Of a DNA stretch of 8,676 nucleotides, positions 1-5,150 are shown piece by piece. This DNA comes from Conexibacter sp. (GTDB taxonomy: Bacteria > Actinomycetota > Thermoleophilia > Solirubrobacterales > Solirubrobacteraceae), in contig JAOPZP010000274.1 of NCBI GenBank assembly GCA_025964055.1, positions 1 through 8,676 of the forward strand, read 5' to 3'. Made by a program: the position numbers and the translations under genes. The stretch's first letter is position 1, and each line of letters begins with the position of its first letter. Below the pieces are notes generated by a model, which saw only the letters and a list, made by a program, of their open reading frames with translations, had not been told where the DNA came from and did no database searches.

Positions 1-709
1 CCGTCAGGTCGTCCAGCGAGCGGCTGAAGATCGCCACGTCGTCGCCGTCGCGGTGGACCTGGATCCGAGCGCCGTCGAGCTTCCAGTCCACCAGCCCCTC
101 GCCGACGCGCTCCATCGCCTCCTCCAGCGACGCCGACGGCGACGCGAGCATCGGCCCCAGCGGCCGGCCGACCTGCAGCCGGAAGCCGGCGAGCCCCTCC
201 TGCCCCTCGCGCAGCGCGACCTCGGCGACCACGCGCGCGTCACCGCGCAGCATCGTTGCGCGATCGACGACCGTGCGCGGGATCCCGGTTGCCGCCGCGA
301 CCGCCTCGGCCATGACGCCCGCCAGCGCGCCCTGCCGCACCTCCCCGCCGATCAGCGCGCGCAGGAACGCCTGCTCCTCGGTCGTCGCGCGGCCCATCAG
401 CTCCGCGACCGCCTCACGACGCGCGGCCTGCGAGCCCGCTCCCGCCAGCGCGGCGATGCGCTCCAGCGCCGCGTCGACGTCGCCGACCTCGAGCTCGGGC
501 TGCCCGGCGGCGGGCGGCAGCTCCCGCAGCACCGACCAGCCGACGCCGGTGCGCCGCTGGCGCAGCTCGCCGCTGAGGTACGCCACGCCCGGCTCGACCT
601 CCCCGAGCGCCAGCTGCCGCAGCGCGTCGCCGAGCAGCGCGGCCTTCTCCTTGCGCGAGCGCGTGGCGCCCACGGCGGCGGAGGTGGCGGCGAGGTCGGC
701 GAACAGCAT
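1..709 (-). CDS. ligB: ATP-dependent DNA ligase, LigB type (N-terminal part, runs off left edge)
   Basis: Seals nicks in duplex DNA by adenylating an active-site lysine with ATP. The frame is open from the ATG at 709 to the window edge, giving 236 codons. The N-terminal helical DNA-binding domain (DNA_ligase_A_N type) fills about residues 1-180, with recognisable stretches such as YLSGELRQRRTGVGW and FLRALIGGEVRQGAL. The adenylation domain then begins, and motif I, KLDGAR, is at residues 210-215 with Lys210 (nt 80-82) as expected nucleophile; RSLDDLT follows just before the edge. From memory this matches mycobacterial LigB almost motif for motif. The frame is open further upstream, but that stretch is Arg/Ala-rich and not family-like, while MLFADLAATS matches the usual LigB N-terminus, so I chose ATG 709. 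No clear Shine-Dalgarno precedes it. The remaining adenylation and OB-fold domains lie outside the window. Confidence 0.93.
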   Translation of the reverse strand, partial: MLFADLAATSAAVGATRSRKEKAALLGDALRQLALGEVEPGVAYLSGELRQRRTGVGWSVLRELPPAAGQPELEVGDVDAALERIAALAGAGSQAARREAVAELMGRATTEEQAFLRALIGGEVRQGALAGVMAEAVAAATGIPRTVVDRATMLRGDARVVAEVALREGQEGLAGFRLQVGRPLGPMLASPSASLEEAMERVGEGLVDWKLDGARIQVHRDGDDVAIFSRSLDDLT

Positions 710-800
710 GGGCGGCGCGTACGGTACGGGCTCGGCGCGGGCGACGACGACACTGGCGCCGCGACCCCGCCGTCGCTCGACGGCGCCCCTGCGCCGGGGG
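710..800. other. Gap between SDR gene and ligase gene
   Basis: This 91-bp gap separates the SDR stop (801-803) from the ligase start (709), both on the minus strand. It holds a small GC hairpin, CCCC at 786-789 and GGGG at 796-799 with a 6-nt loop, just after the SDR stop. There is no U-tract, so termination is uncertain. I see no convincing promoter for the ligase, which might be read through from the SDR gene. Confidence 0.4.
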
Positions 801-1544
801 CTAGATCGCGGTCCGGCCGCCGTCGGCGGCGATGGTCGCGCCGGTGACGTAGCTGGCCCGCGGCGAGACCAGGAAGGCCGCCACATCGGCGATCTCCTCC
901 GGCTCAGACGCCCGGTTCATCTGGGTGGTCTCGCCGAGCGAGGTGATGAAGTCCCGACCCGACGGGGTCGGGGTGTAGACCGGGCCCGGAGCGATCGCGT
1001 TGACCCGCACGCCGCTGGGGCTGAACTCCGCCGCCCACGACCGCGTCAGCGCCTCGAGCGCCGCCTTGGTCGCGCCGTACGCCGCGCCACCGGCCATCCC
1101 GATGTCGCCCGCCATGCTGCTGACGTTGAGGATGCTCCCCTTCCCGCGAGCGGCCATCGCCGGCGCGAGGGCGCCGACGAGGAGGAACGGCGCGCGGACG
1201 TTGCTGGCGAACATCGCGTCGTAGGCGCCGGCGTCGAACTCGCCGGTCGACCCCCACACCGAGATGCCGGCGTTGTTGACCAGGATGTCGACGTCGCCGA
1301 CCTCCTCGGCCAGCCGTCTGGTGTCGTCCGCGTTGCCGAGGTCGGCGGCCGCGAACTCGGCCTTGCCGCCGGCCGCAGTGATGACCTCGACGGTCTCCGC
1401 GCCGCGCGCGGCATCGCGACCGTGGACGACCACCTCGGCGCCCTCGGCCGCCAGCTGCAAGGCGATCGCGCGGCCGATGCCCGACGTGGCTCCGGTCACG
1501 AGCGCGCGCTGGCCGGTGAGGTCGTGGTTGTGCGTGATGGACAT
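801..1544 (-). CDS. SDR-family NAD(P)-dependent oxidoreductase (classical)
   Basis: A 247-aa classical short-chain dehydrogenase/reductase, normal length for the family, expected to be cytosolic and to interconvert an alcohol and a carbonyl using NAD(P)H. The Rossmann cofactor motif is TGATSGIG at residues 17-24. Asp68-Leu69 follows the third strand and NNAG is at 90-93. The catalytic set is complete: Asn115, Ser143, Tyr156 and Lys160 (YGATK), followed by PGPVYT and the C-terminal SYVTGATIAADGG signature. His41-Gly42-Arg43 after the second strand, without an acidic residue there, suggests NADP(H) preference (inference). An AGGAG-like site (AGGGAG, 1551-1556) lies 6 nt before the ATG. The substrate cannot be read from sequence. 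The promoter contains a TetR-type operator shared with the neighbouring regulator gene, so the gene is probably repressed by that TetR protein. Confidence 0.93.
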   Translation of the reverse strand: MSITHNHDLTGQRALVTGATSGIGRAIALQLAAEGAEVVVHGRDAARGAETVEVITAAGGKAEFAAADLGNADDTRRLAEEVGDVDILVNNAGISVWGSTGEFDAGAYDAMFASNVRAPFLLVGALAPAMAARGKGSILNVSSMAGDIGMAGGAAYGATKAALEALTRSWAAEFSPSGVRVNAIAPGPVYTPTPSGRDFITSLGETTQMNRASEPEEIADVAAFLVSPRASYVTGATIAADGGRTAI

Positions 1545-1569
1545 GACGCGCTCCCTGAGTCTTGGCGAG

Positions 1570-1585
1570 CAGACCGATCTGTCTG
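1570..1585. promoter_or_regulatory. Second, weaker operator-like inverted repeat before the SDR gene
   Basis: CAGAC and GTCTG arms flank a 6-bp spacer. The arms match the core half-sites of the stronger operator at 1604-1617, but the spacing differs (6 instead of 2 bp). It lies in the predicted 5' untranslated region of the SDR transcript, where a bound repressor could act as a roadblock. It may be chance. Confidence 0.4.
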
Positions 1586-1598
1586 CCTCGTGAAGAGC

Positions 1599-1626
1599 AC
1601 TATACAGACTTGTCTGTCCACGGCAA
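1599..1626 (-). promoter_or_regulatory. SDR promoter with embedded operator
   Basis: Reading the minus strand, a -35-like TTGCCG (1626-1621) and a -10-like TATAGT (1604-1599) are separated by 16 nt. The predicted start of transcription is near 1592, about 48 nt upstream of the SDR ATG. The inverted repeat at 1604-1617 occupies the spacer, the classic position for a repressor that blocks RNA polymerase. Confidence 0.55.
1604..1617. promoter_or_regulatory. TetR-type operator at the SDR promoter
   Basis: A perfect inverted repeat, ACAGAC-TT-GTCTGT, with 6-bp arms and a 2-bp spacer. Its plus-strand context TATACAGACTTGTCT recurs, with one base changed, on the minus strand in front of the TetR gene (2304-2317). 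Two copies of the same dyad bracketing a TetR gene strongly suggest that this is its binding site. Confidence 0.65.
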
Positions 1627-1661
1627 GCGCGGCGGCTACAACCCCTCGGGATGTCTCGCCT

Positions 1662-2291
1662 CTACAGACCTCCGCCCGGAGACCGCCGACGCCCCGCCGA
1701 GGACCGACCCTTCGCCGGCACCGCCCCATCCACCAACATCTCCGCCACCGCCCGCGCATCCGCGGCCACCGTCGGGTCGTGGTCCATCTGCGCCGTGGTC
1801 GAGGCGCCGTCGTAGAGCAGCACGAGCCGGCGGGCCAGCTGCTCGGGGTCCGTCGCCCCTGCCTCCCCGGCGAGCTCGCCGAACAGGGCGTGGAGCCAGC
1901 CGCGGAACTCGCCGGCGACCTCCTCGACGCTGCTGCCCGGCTCGGCCTCCGCGCTGGCGTTGGTGAACGCGCACCCGCGGAACGACGGCTCGGCGAACAG
2001 CTCGCCCAGCACGTCGAACACGCCGAGCAACCGCTCGCGCGGCGTGTCGTAGCGCGCCTCGAGGGCCTCGGTGATCCGCGCCGCCCAGGTGGTGTGACGA
2101 CCGAGCAGGTAGGCGCGGATCAGCTCGTCCTTGCTGCCGAACGCGCTGTACAGGCTCGCCTTCGCGACGCCGGCGTGCTCGATGACGCGGTCGATGCCGA
2201 CCGCGTTGACGCCGTGCGCGTAGAACAGCTCGTCGGCGGACGCCAGGAGCCGGTCGCGCGCCGGCAGCCGAGGGGTGGTCTTCGCAGCCAT
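1662..2291 (-). CDS. TetR/AcrR-family transcriptional repressor
   Basis: A 209-aa dimeric ligand-responsive repressor. The N-terminal TetR DNA-binding domain spans about residues 9-58, with the helix-turn-helix near 31-53 (VGIDRVIEHAGVAKASLYSAFGSKDELI). The ligand-binding/dimerisation half contains FRGCAFTNASAE at 104-115, a pattern seen in the YxaF/LmrA-like C-terminal domain. The last 15 residues are an Arg/Gly/Ser-rich tail that is probably disordered. The start ATG at 2289-2291 lies about 20 nt downstream of the predicted transcription start and has no strong ribosome site. The gene is divergent from the two-domain VOC gene and upstream of the SDR gene on the same strand. Matching inverted repeats in both control regions suggest it represses itself, the VOC gene and the SDR gene. 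The inducing ligand is unknown. Confidence 0.93.
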   Translation of the reverse strand: MAAKTTPRLPARDRLLASADELFYAHGVNAVGIDRVIEHAGVAKASLYSAFGSKDELIRAYLLGRHTTWAARITEALEARYDTPRERLLGVFDVLGELFAEPSFRGCAFTNASAEAEPGSSVEEVAGEFRGWLHALFGELAGEAGATDPEQLARRLVLLYDGASTTAQMDHDPTVAADARAVAEMLVDGAVPAKGRSSAGRRRSPGGGL

Positions 2292-2303
2292 GCCGCCATC
2301 GTA

Positions 2304-2317
2304 CTAGACAGGTCTGT
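2304..2317. promoter_or_regulatory. TetR-type operator in the TetR-VOC divergent promoter
   Basis: On the minus strand this reads ACAGAC-CT-GTCTAG, matching 12 of 14 positions of the operator at 1604-1617, and the upstream TAT is also shared. The dyad itself is imperfect: AGAC/GTCT arms with a 2-bp spacer. It touches the AT-rich -10 region used in either direction, so one bound repressor could silence both divergent genes. Confidence 0.6.
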
Positions 2318-2324
2318 ATATATT
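2317..2324. promoter_or_regulatory. AT-rich divergent -10 region (TetR minus, VOC plus)
   Basis: TATATATT is an AT island in GC-rich DNA. On the plus strand TATATT (2319-2324) could be the -10 for the VOC gene, with transcription starting near 2331. On the minus strand TATATA (2322-2317) could be the -10 for TetR, starting near 2310. Neither -35 is convincing. TTGACA at 2324-2329 is too close to the VOC start to be its -35. Confidence 0.45.
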
Positions 2325-2361
2325 GACACGCGCTACGGTCGCCACCAAACCCAGGAGCTCG

Positions 2362-3096
2362 ATGTTCGATCACGTCACCATCCGCGTGCCCGACCGCGGT
2401 GCCGCGCAGCAGCTCTTCGACACCGTGCTGACGCCGCTGGGCCTCGACACGAGCTACGAGAGCGCGACGTTCACGATGTGGCGCGACTTCATCGTCACGC
2501 AGACCGACGCGGACCATCCGGTCACCGGCGGCGCGCACCTCGCGTTCACCGCCCCGTCCCGGGACCAGGTGGACGACTTCTGGGACGCCGGCAGCGCCGC
2601 CGCCGGCATCGAGGGCGAGACCGAGCCCGGCGCGCGCCCCGACCGCGGCGACCGCGCCTACGGCGCCACGTTGCGCGACCCGTCCGGCAACCGGTTCGAA
2701 GCGCTCTTCACGGGCGCGCGGCGGCCCCCCGAGTCGGCGATCGACCACCTCGTCCTCGGCGTCGCCGACCTCGCCGCCGCGACCGCGTTCTACGCCATCG
2801 TCGGCGCCTCGGCGGGCTTCGCGGTCGCCGAGGCCAACCAGGACGGCGCCACCTTCACCGGCCCGGCCGGCGGCTGGTTCCGGCTCGTCCCGGGGCCGGC
2901 GACCGAGCACCTGCACCTCGCGTTTCCCGGCGACGACGCCGGCGTCCAGCGCTTCCACGCCGACGCGCTCGCGGCGGGCCATCGCAGCAACGGCGTGCCG
3001 GGCGAGCGCTCGCAGTACCACCCCGGCTACTACGCCGCCTACGTCCTGGACCCCGACGGCAACAACATCGAGATCGTCGACCACCACCGGTCCTGA
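2362..3096 (+). CDS. Two-domain VOC (glyoxalase/bleomycin-resistance fold) protein
   Basis: A 244-aa protein of two fused vicinal-oxygen-chelate modules. Domain 1 (about residues 1-118) carries candidate metal ligands His4, His59 and Glu113, in MFDHVTI, AHLAF and NRFEALF. Domain 2 (about 125-242) carries His129, His185 and Glu237, in DHLVLGV, EHLHLAF and NNIEIVD. Both therefore look able to bind a divalent metal. The family includes glyoxalases, dioxygenases, isomerases and drug-binding proteins, so the reaction cannot be assigned. The ATG at 2362 has AGGAG at 2353-2357, 4 nt upstream. The frame extends to a TTG at 2323, but that lies inside the promoter and lacks family similarity. The gene diverges from the TetR gene across a shared operator, so it is probably de-repressed by that regulator's ligand, together with the SDR. 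Confidence 0.9.
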   Translation: MFDHVTIRVPDRGAAQQLFDTVLTPLGLDTSYESATFTMWRDFIVTQTDADHPVTGGAHLAFTAPSRDQVDDFWDAGSAAAGIEGETEPGARPDRGDRAYGATLRDPSGNRFEALFTGARRPPESAIDHLVLGVADLAAATAFYAIVGASAGFAVAEANQDGATFTGPAGGWFRLVPGPATEHLHLAFPGDDAGVQRFHADALAAGHRSNGVPGERSQYHPGYYAAYVLDPDGNNIEIVDHHRS

Positions 3097-3107
3097 GCGG
3101 CACGGCA

Positions 3108-3117
3108 GTCACGTGAC
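3108..3117. repeat. Perfect 10-bp palindrome GTCACGTGAC
   Basis: A perfect dyad with an E-box-like CACGTG core, 11 bp after the VOC stop and about 20 bp before the -35-like element of the following gene. It could be a regulator site, but it is short and only one copy was noticed. Confidence 0.3.
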
Positions 3118-3137
3118 CCAAGCGAGGGCCGGGCGTG

Positions 3138-3167
3138 TTGGACGCGACCGGCGCCGCGCGACACAAT
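3138..3167 (+). promoter_or_regulatory. Possible promoter for the flavin oxidoreductase gene
   Basis: A -35-like TTGGAC (3138-3143) and a -10-like CACAAT (3162-3167) are separated by 18 nt. Transcription would start near 3174-3175, coinciding with an ATG at 3175 and so giving a leaderless message. Both hexamers are imperfect. Confidence 0.35.
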
Positions 3168-3174
3168 CCTCGCC

Positions 3175-3225
3175 ATGAGTCGCAACGCAGCACGGTCTGA
3201 GCGGGCGTCGCGGCCCGCACGATGA
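3175..3225 (+). CDS. Possible 16-aa leader ORF coupled to the flavin oxidoreductase
   Basis: An ATG-initiated frame encodes MSRNAARSERASRPAR and ends with TGA at 3223-3225. It overlaps the downstream ATG (3222) as ATGA, the usual arrangement for translational coupling. A predicted transcription start falls on or next to its first base, so it could be translated without a leader. The peptide is Arg/Ser/Ala-rich with no cysteine or amino-acid run typical of attenuators. With so short an ORF chance is a serious alternative. Confidence 0.3.
   Translation: MSRNAARSERASRPAR
3201..3218 (+). promoter_or_regulatory. Hairpin immediately upstream of the flavin oxidoreductase start
   Basis: GCGGGC (3201-3206) and GCCCGC (3213-3218) form a perfect 6-bp stem with a 6-nt loop. 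It ends 3 nt before the ATG and occupies the position of a ribosome-binding site, which is otherwise absent. It may restrict independent initiation and favour coupling to the 16-codon ORF. Confidence 0.35.
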
Positions 3226-4250
3226 AGCGCATCGGGTTCCTCTCGTTCGGCCACTGGCAGCCGGTGCCGGGGTCGCAGACGCACACGGCGCGCGACGCGC
3301 TGATGCAGACGATCGAGCTGGCGGTGGCCACCGAGGAGATCGGCCTCGACGGCGCCTACGTGCGCGTGCACCACTTCGCCCGGCAGCTCGCGTCGCCGTT
3401 CCCGCTCCTGGCCGCGATCGCCGCCCGGACCAGCCGCATCGAGATCGGCACGGCGGTCATCGACATGCGCTACGAGAACCCGCTGTACATGGCCGAGGAC
3501 GCCGCGGCCGCCGACCTGATCAGCGACGGCCGGCTGCAGCTCGGCGTGAGCCGCGGGTCGCCCGAGCCGGCGCTGCGGGGCGCCGAGGCCTTCGGGTACG
3601 TCCCGGGCGAGAGCGACAGCGAGCTGGCCCGCGCGCACACCGCGATCTTCCGCGCCGCCATCGCCGGCGCGGCCGTCGCCGAGGCCGACCCGCGCATGAC
3701 GGGCTCGACCGCACCGCTGGCCATCCAGCCCCAGTCGCCCGGGCTGGCCGACCGGATCTGGTGGGGCTCGGGAACCCGCGAGACCGCGCGATGGGCCGCC
3801 GAGCAGGGCATGAACCTCATGAGCTCGACGCTGCTCAGCGAGGACACCGGGGTGCCCTTCGACCAGCTGCAGGCCGAGCAGATCGCCATCTTCCGCGAAG
3901 CGTGGGCCGAGGCCGGCTGGAAGCGCGAGCCGCGCGTGTCGATCAGCCGCAGCGTCCTGCCGATCGTCACCGACCTGGACCGGACGTACTTCGGCGACGG
4001 CGCCAGCGCCGACAGCGGCGACCAGGTCGGCTACCTCGAGGGCGTGCTTGCACGGTTCGGCAAGAGCTACGTCGGCGAGCCCGACGTCCTGGCCGAGGAG
4101 CTCAGCCGGGACGCCGCCGTCCAGGCGGCCGACACGCTCCTGCTCACCGTGCCCAACCAGCTCGGCGTCGAGTACAACACGCGGATGCTCCAGACCATCG
4201 CCGAGCACGTCGCCCCCGCGATCGGCTGGCGCTCGTCGGCCTCGGCCTAG
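3222..4250 (+). CDS. LLM-class (bacterial luciferase-like) flavin-dependent oxidoreductase
   Basis: A 342-aa TIM-barrel protein of the luciferase-like monooxygenase superfamily, of usual length. These enzymes use reduced FMN or F420 to oxidise or reduce organic substrates; which cofactor is used here cannot be told from sequence. Family hallmarks are the N-terminal strand MKRIGFLSFGHWQ, IGLDGAYVRVHHFA, SPFPLLAAIAART, IEIGTAVIDMRYENPLYMAEDAA, then DGRLQLGVSRGSPE and WWGSGTRETARWAAEQGMNL. There is no signal peptide or membrane segment. The start at 3222 matches the family N-terminus but has no Shine-Dalgarno, only a hairpin and an overlapping short ORF. It lies 125 bp downstream of the two-domain VOC gene on the same strand and may be partly co-transcribed with it. 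It converges on the acylphosphatase-phosphoesterase gene. Confidence 0.92.
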   Translation: MKRIGFLSFGHWQPVPGSQTHTARDALMQTIELAVATEEIGLDGAYVRVHHFARQLASPFPLLAAIAARTSRIEIGTAVIDMRYENPLYMAEDAAAADLISDGRLQLGVSRGSPEPALRGAEAFGYVPGESDSELARAHTAIFRAAIAGAAVAEADPRMTGSTAPLAIQPQSPGLADRIWWGSGTRETARWAAEQGMNLMSSTLLSEDTGVPFDQLQAEQIAIFREAWAEAGWKREPRVSISRSVLPIVTDLDRTYFGDGASADSGDQVGYLEGVLARFGKSYVGEPDVLAEELSRDAAVQAADTLLLTVPNQLGVEYNTRMLQTIAEHVAPAIGWRSSASA

Positions 4251-4268
4251 CCTTGGCCGCGACGGAGG

Positions 4269-4292
4269 GTCAGCGCTGACACACGGGGTGTC
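4269..4292. terminator. Dyads between two convergent genes (possible bidirectional terminator)
   Basis: The 42-bp gap between the convergent genes contains a perfect 12-bp palindrome, GTCAGCGCTGAC (4269-4280). An overlapping hairpin has GACAC (4278-4282) and GTGTC (4288-4292) around a 5-nt loop. There is no U-tract, so this is a weak terminator call based mainly on position. Confidence 0.35.
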
Positions 4293-5045
4293 TCAGCCCA
4301 GCAGCTCGTCCAGCGTGCGGCCGCTGACGACCGATTCCGGGCGCTCGGCCACGAGGTCCGAGCCGGGTCGCGCCTCGTCGTCGCGGCGCTTGATCAGCAG
4401 CCACTGGGGCTTGGCGCCGGGGCGCGTGCGCTGCAGGGCGAAGCCTCCGCGCAGCTTCTCGCCGTGCAGGACGAAGACCGCGTGGCCGCGGTCCAGGGCC
4501 TCCGGCCAGGGCACGCGGCCGCCCTGCTCGTAGGTCCCGCGGTCCCAGATGATCACGCCGCCGTTGCCCAGGCCGCCCTCGAAGTCGTTGTGCGCGAGGT
4601 CGTGGTCCTCGACCTGCACCGCGAGCCGCTTGGCCGCCGGGTCCAGCGACGGCCCCTTCGGCACTGCCCACGAGCGCATGACGCCGTCGACCTCCAGGCG
4701 CAGGTCGAAGTGGTGGGCGGTCGCCTGGTGCTCCTGGACGACGAAGACGCCCGCCGCGACGCCACGCGTCGCGAACTGCTCGTGACCCTCGGCGCGGACC
4801 TTCTCGACGTCGACCCGCTCGACCCGCGCGTGGGACGGGCCATCGCGCAGGAAGTCCTCGAGCTCGGTGAGCGCCGCCGGCTCGCCCTCGGCGTGCACGC
4901 GCACCGAGCCGTCGTCGTCGTTGCGCACCCAGCCCGTCAGGCCCAGGTCCCGCGCGCGGCGGACGGTCGCGTCGCGGAACCCGACGCCCTGGACCGCACC
5001 TCCGACGACGGCGCGGATCGCCGCGGGCTTGTCGGCTGCGGGCAT
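4293..5045 (-). CDS. Acylphosphatase / LigD-type 3'-phosphoesterase fusion protein
   Basis: A 250-aa protein with two catalytic modules. Residues about 9-85 are an acylphosphatase domain (hydrolysis of carboxyl-phosphate bonds): the signature VQGVGFR is at 18-24 with catalytic Arg24, and GWVRN at 38-42 ends in catalytic Asn42. Residues about 99-226 match the LigD 3'-phosphoesterase domain, which trims 3'-phosphate or 3'-ribonucleotide ends before ligation. FVVQEH (101-106), HHFDLRLE (111-118), SWAVPKGPSLDP (125-136), VEDHDL (145-150), IIWDRGTYE (165-173), GEKLRGGFAL (195-204) and WLLIKRRDDEA (215-225) are all present. By alignment from memory the metal/catalytic ligands are His106, Asp114 and His148, with Arg116, Lys130 and Arg140 also kept. 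The usual N-terminal KRDF..TPEP segment is absent and the acylphosphatase module stands in its place; the position of the conserved Tyr after EDH is His152. The ribosome site is weak. No ligase or polymerase domain is attached. Confidence 0.9.
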   Translation of the reverse strand: MPAADKPAAIRAVVGGAVQGVGFRDATVRRARDLGLTGWVRNDDDGSVRVHAEGEPAALTELEDFLRDGPSHARVERVDVEKVRAEGHEQFATRGVAAGVFVVQEHQATAHHFDLRLEVDGVMRSWAVPKGPSLDPAAKRLAVQVEDHDLAHNDFEGGLGNGGVIIWDRGTYEQGGRVPWPEALDRGHAVFVLHGEKLRGGFALQRTRPGAKPQWLLIKRRDDEARPGSDLVAERPESVVSGRTLDELLG

Positions 5046-5071
5046 GCACCGAGCCTAGATGAGTTCTTCCA

Positions 5072-5099
5072 GTGGGCGCCCGTGGGGTCGGGCGCCCAC
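5072..5099 (-). terminator. Strong 11-bp hairpin downstream of the VOC gene
   Basis: Arms GTGGGCGCCCG (5072-5082) and CGGGCGCCCAC (5089-5099) pair perfectly around a 6-nt loop. The hairpin lies after the stop of the minus-strand VOC gene and upstream of the fusion gene. It is the best terminator candidate for the OsmC-AraC-VOC unit. No clear U-tract follows on the minus strand, which is common in high-GC actinobacteria. Confidence 0.6.
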
Positions 5100-5113
5100 C
5101 GGGCGGTGGTCCG

Positions 5114-5150
5114 GGGAGGGGTCAGACCCCGCCGGGAGGGGTCAGACCCC
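5114..5150. repeat. Tandem pair of GGGGTCAGACCCC palindromic elements
   Basis: A 17-bp unit occurs at 5114-5130 and again at 5134-5150, period 20 bp. Each contains the 13-bp dyad GGGGTCAGACCCC (5118-5130 and 5138-5150), with 6-bp arms around a single central base. The second copy overlaps the 3' end of the VOC gene and supplies its stop codon (TGA on the minus strand, 5144-5142). Compact dyads of this kind recall dispersed intergenic repeats in high-GC genomes (inference). Confidence 0.75.

Noticed and set aside
1664..1671. ACAGACCT half-site near the TetR stop codon
   Set aside because: It resembles one arm of the TetR operator, but the partner arm is absent and it lies at the 3' end of a coding sequence. 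Probably chance.
2324..2329. TTGACA as a -35 for the VOC gene
   Set aside because: A matching -10 would have to fall near 2347-2352, inside or past the leader and next to the ribosome site, and none is visible there.
1636..3087. Long minus-strand frame across the TetR and VOC genes
   Set aside because: It crosses the divergent promoter and both genes out of frame, with low-complexity Gly/Arg/Ala composition. It is a shadow of the real genes.
273..3116. A 947-codon open frame on the plus strand
   Set aside because: It overlaps four well-supported genes in other frames, is Arg/Pro/Ala-rich and repetitive, and arises because stop codons are rare in very GC-rich DNA. No domain is recognisable.
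3039..4208. 389-codon minus-strand frame opposite the flavin oxidoreductase
   Set aside because: Antisense shadow of a gene with strong family signatures; no motifs of its own.
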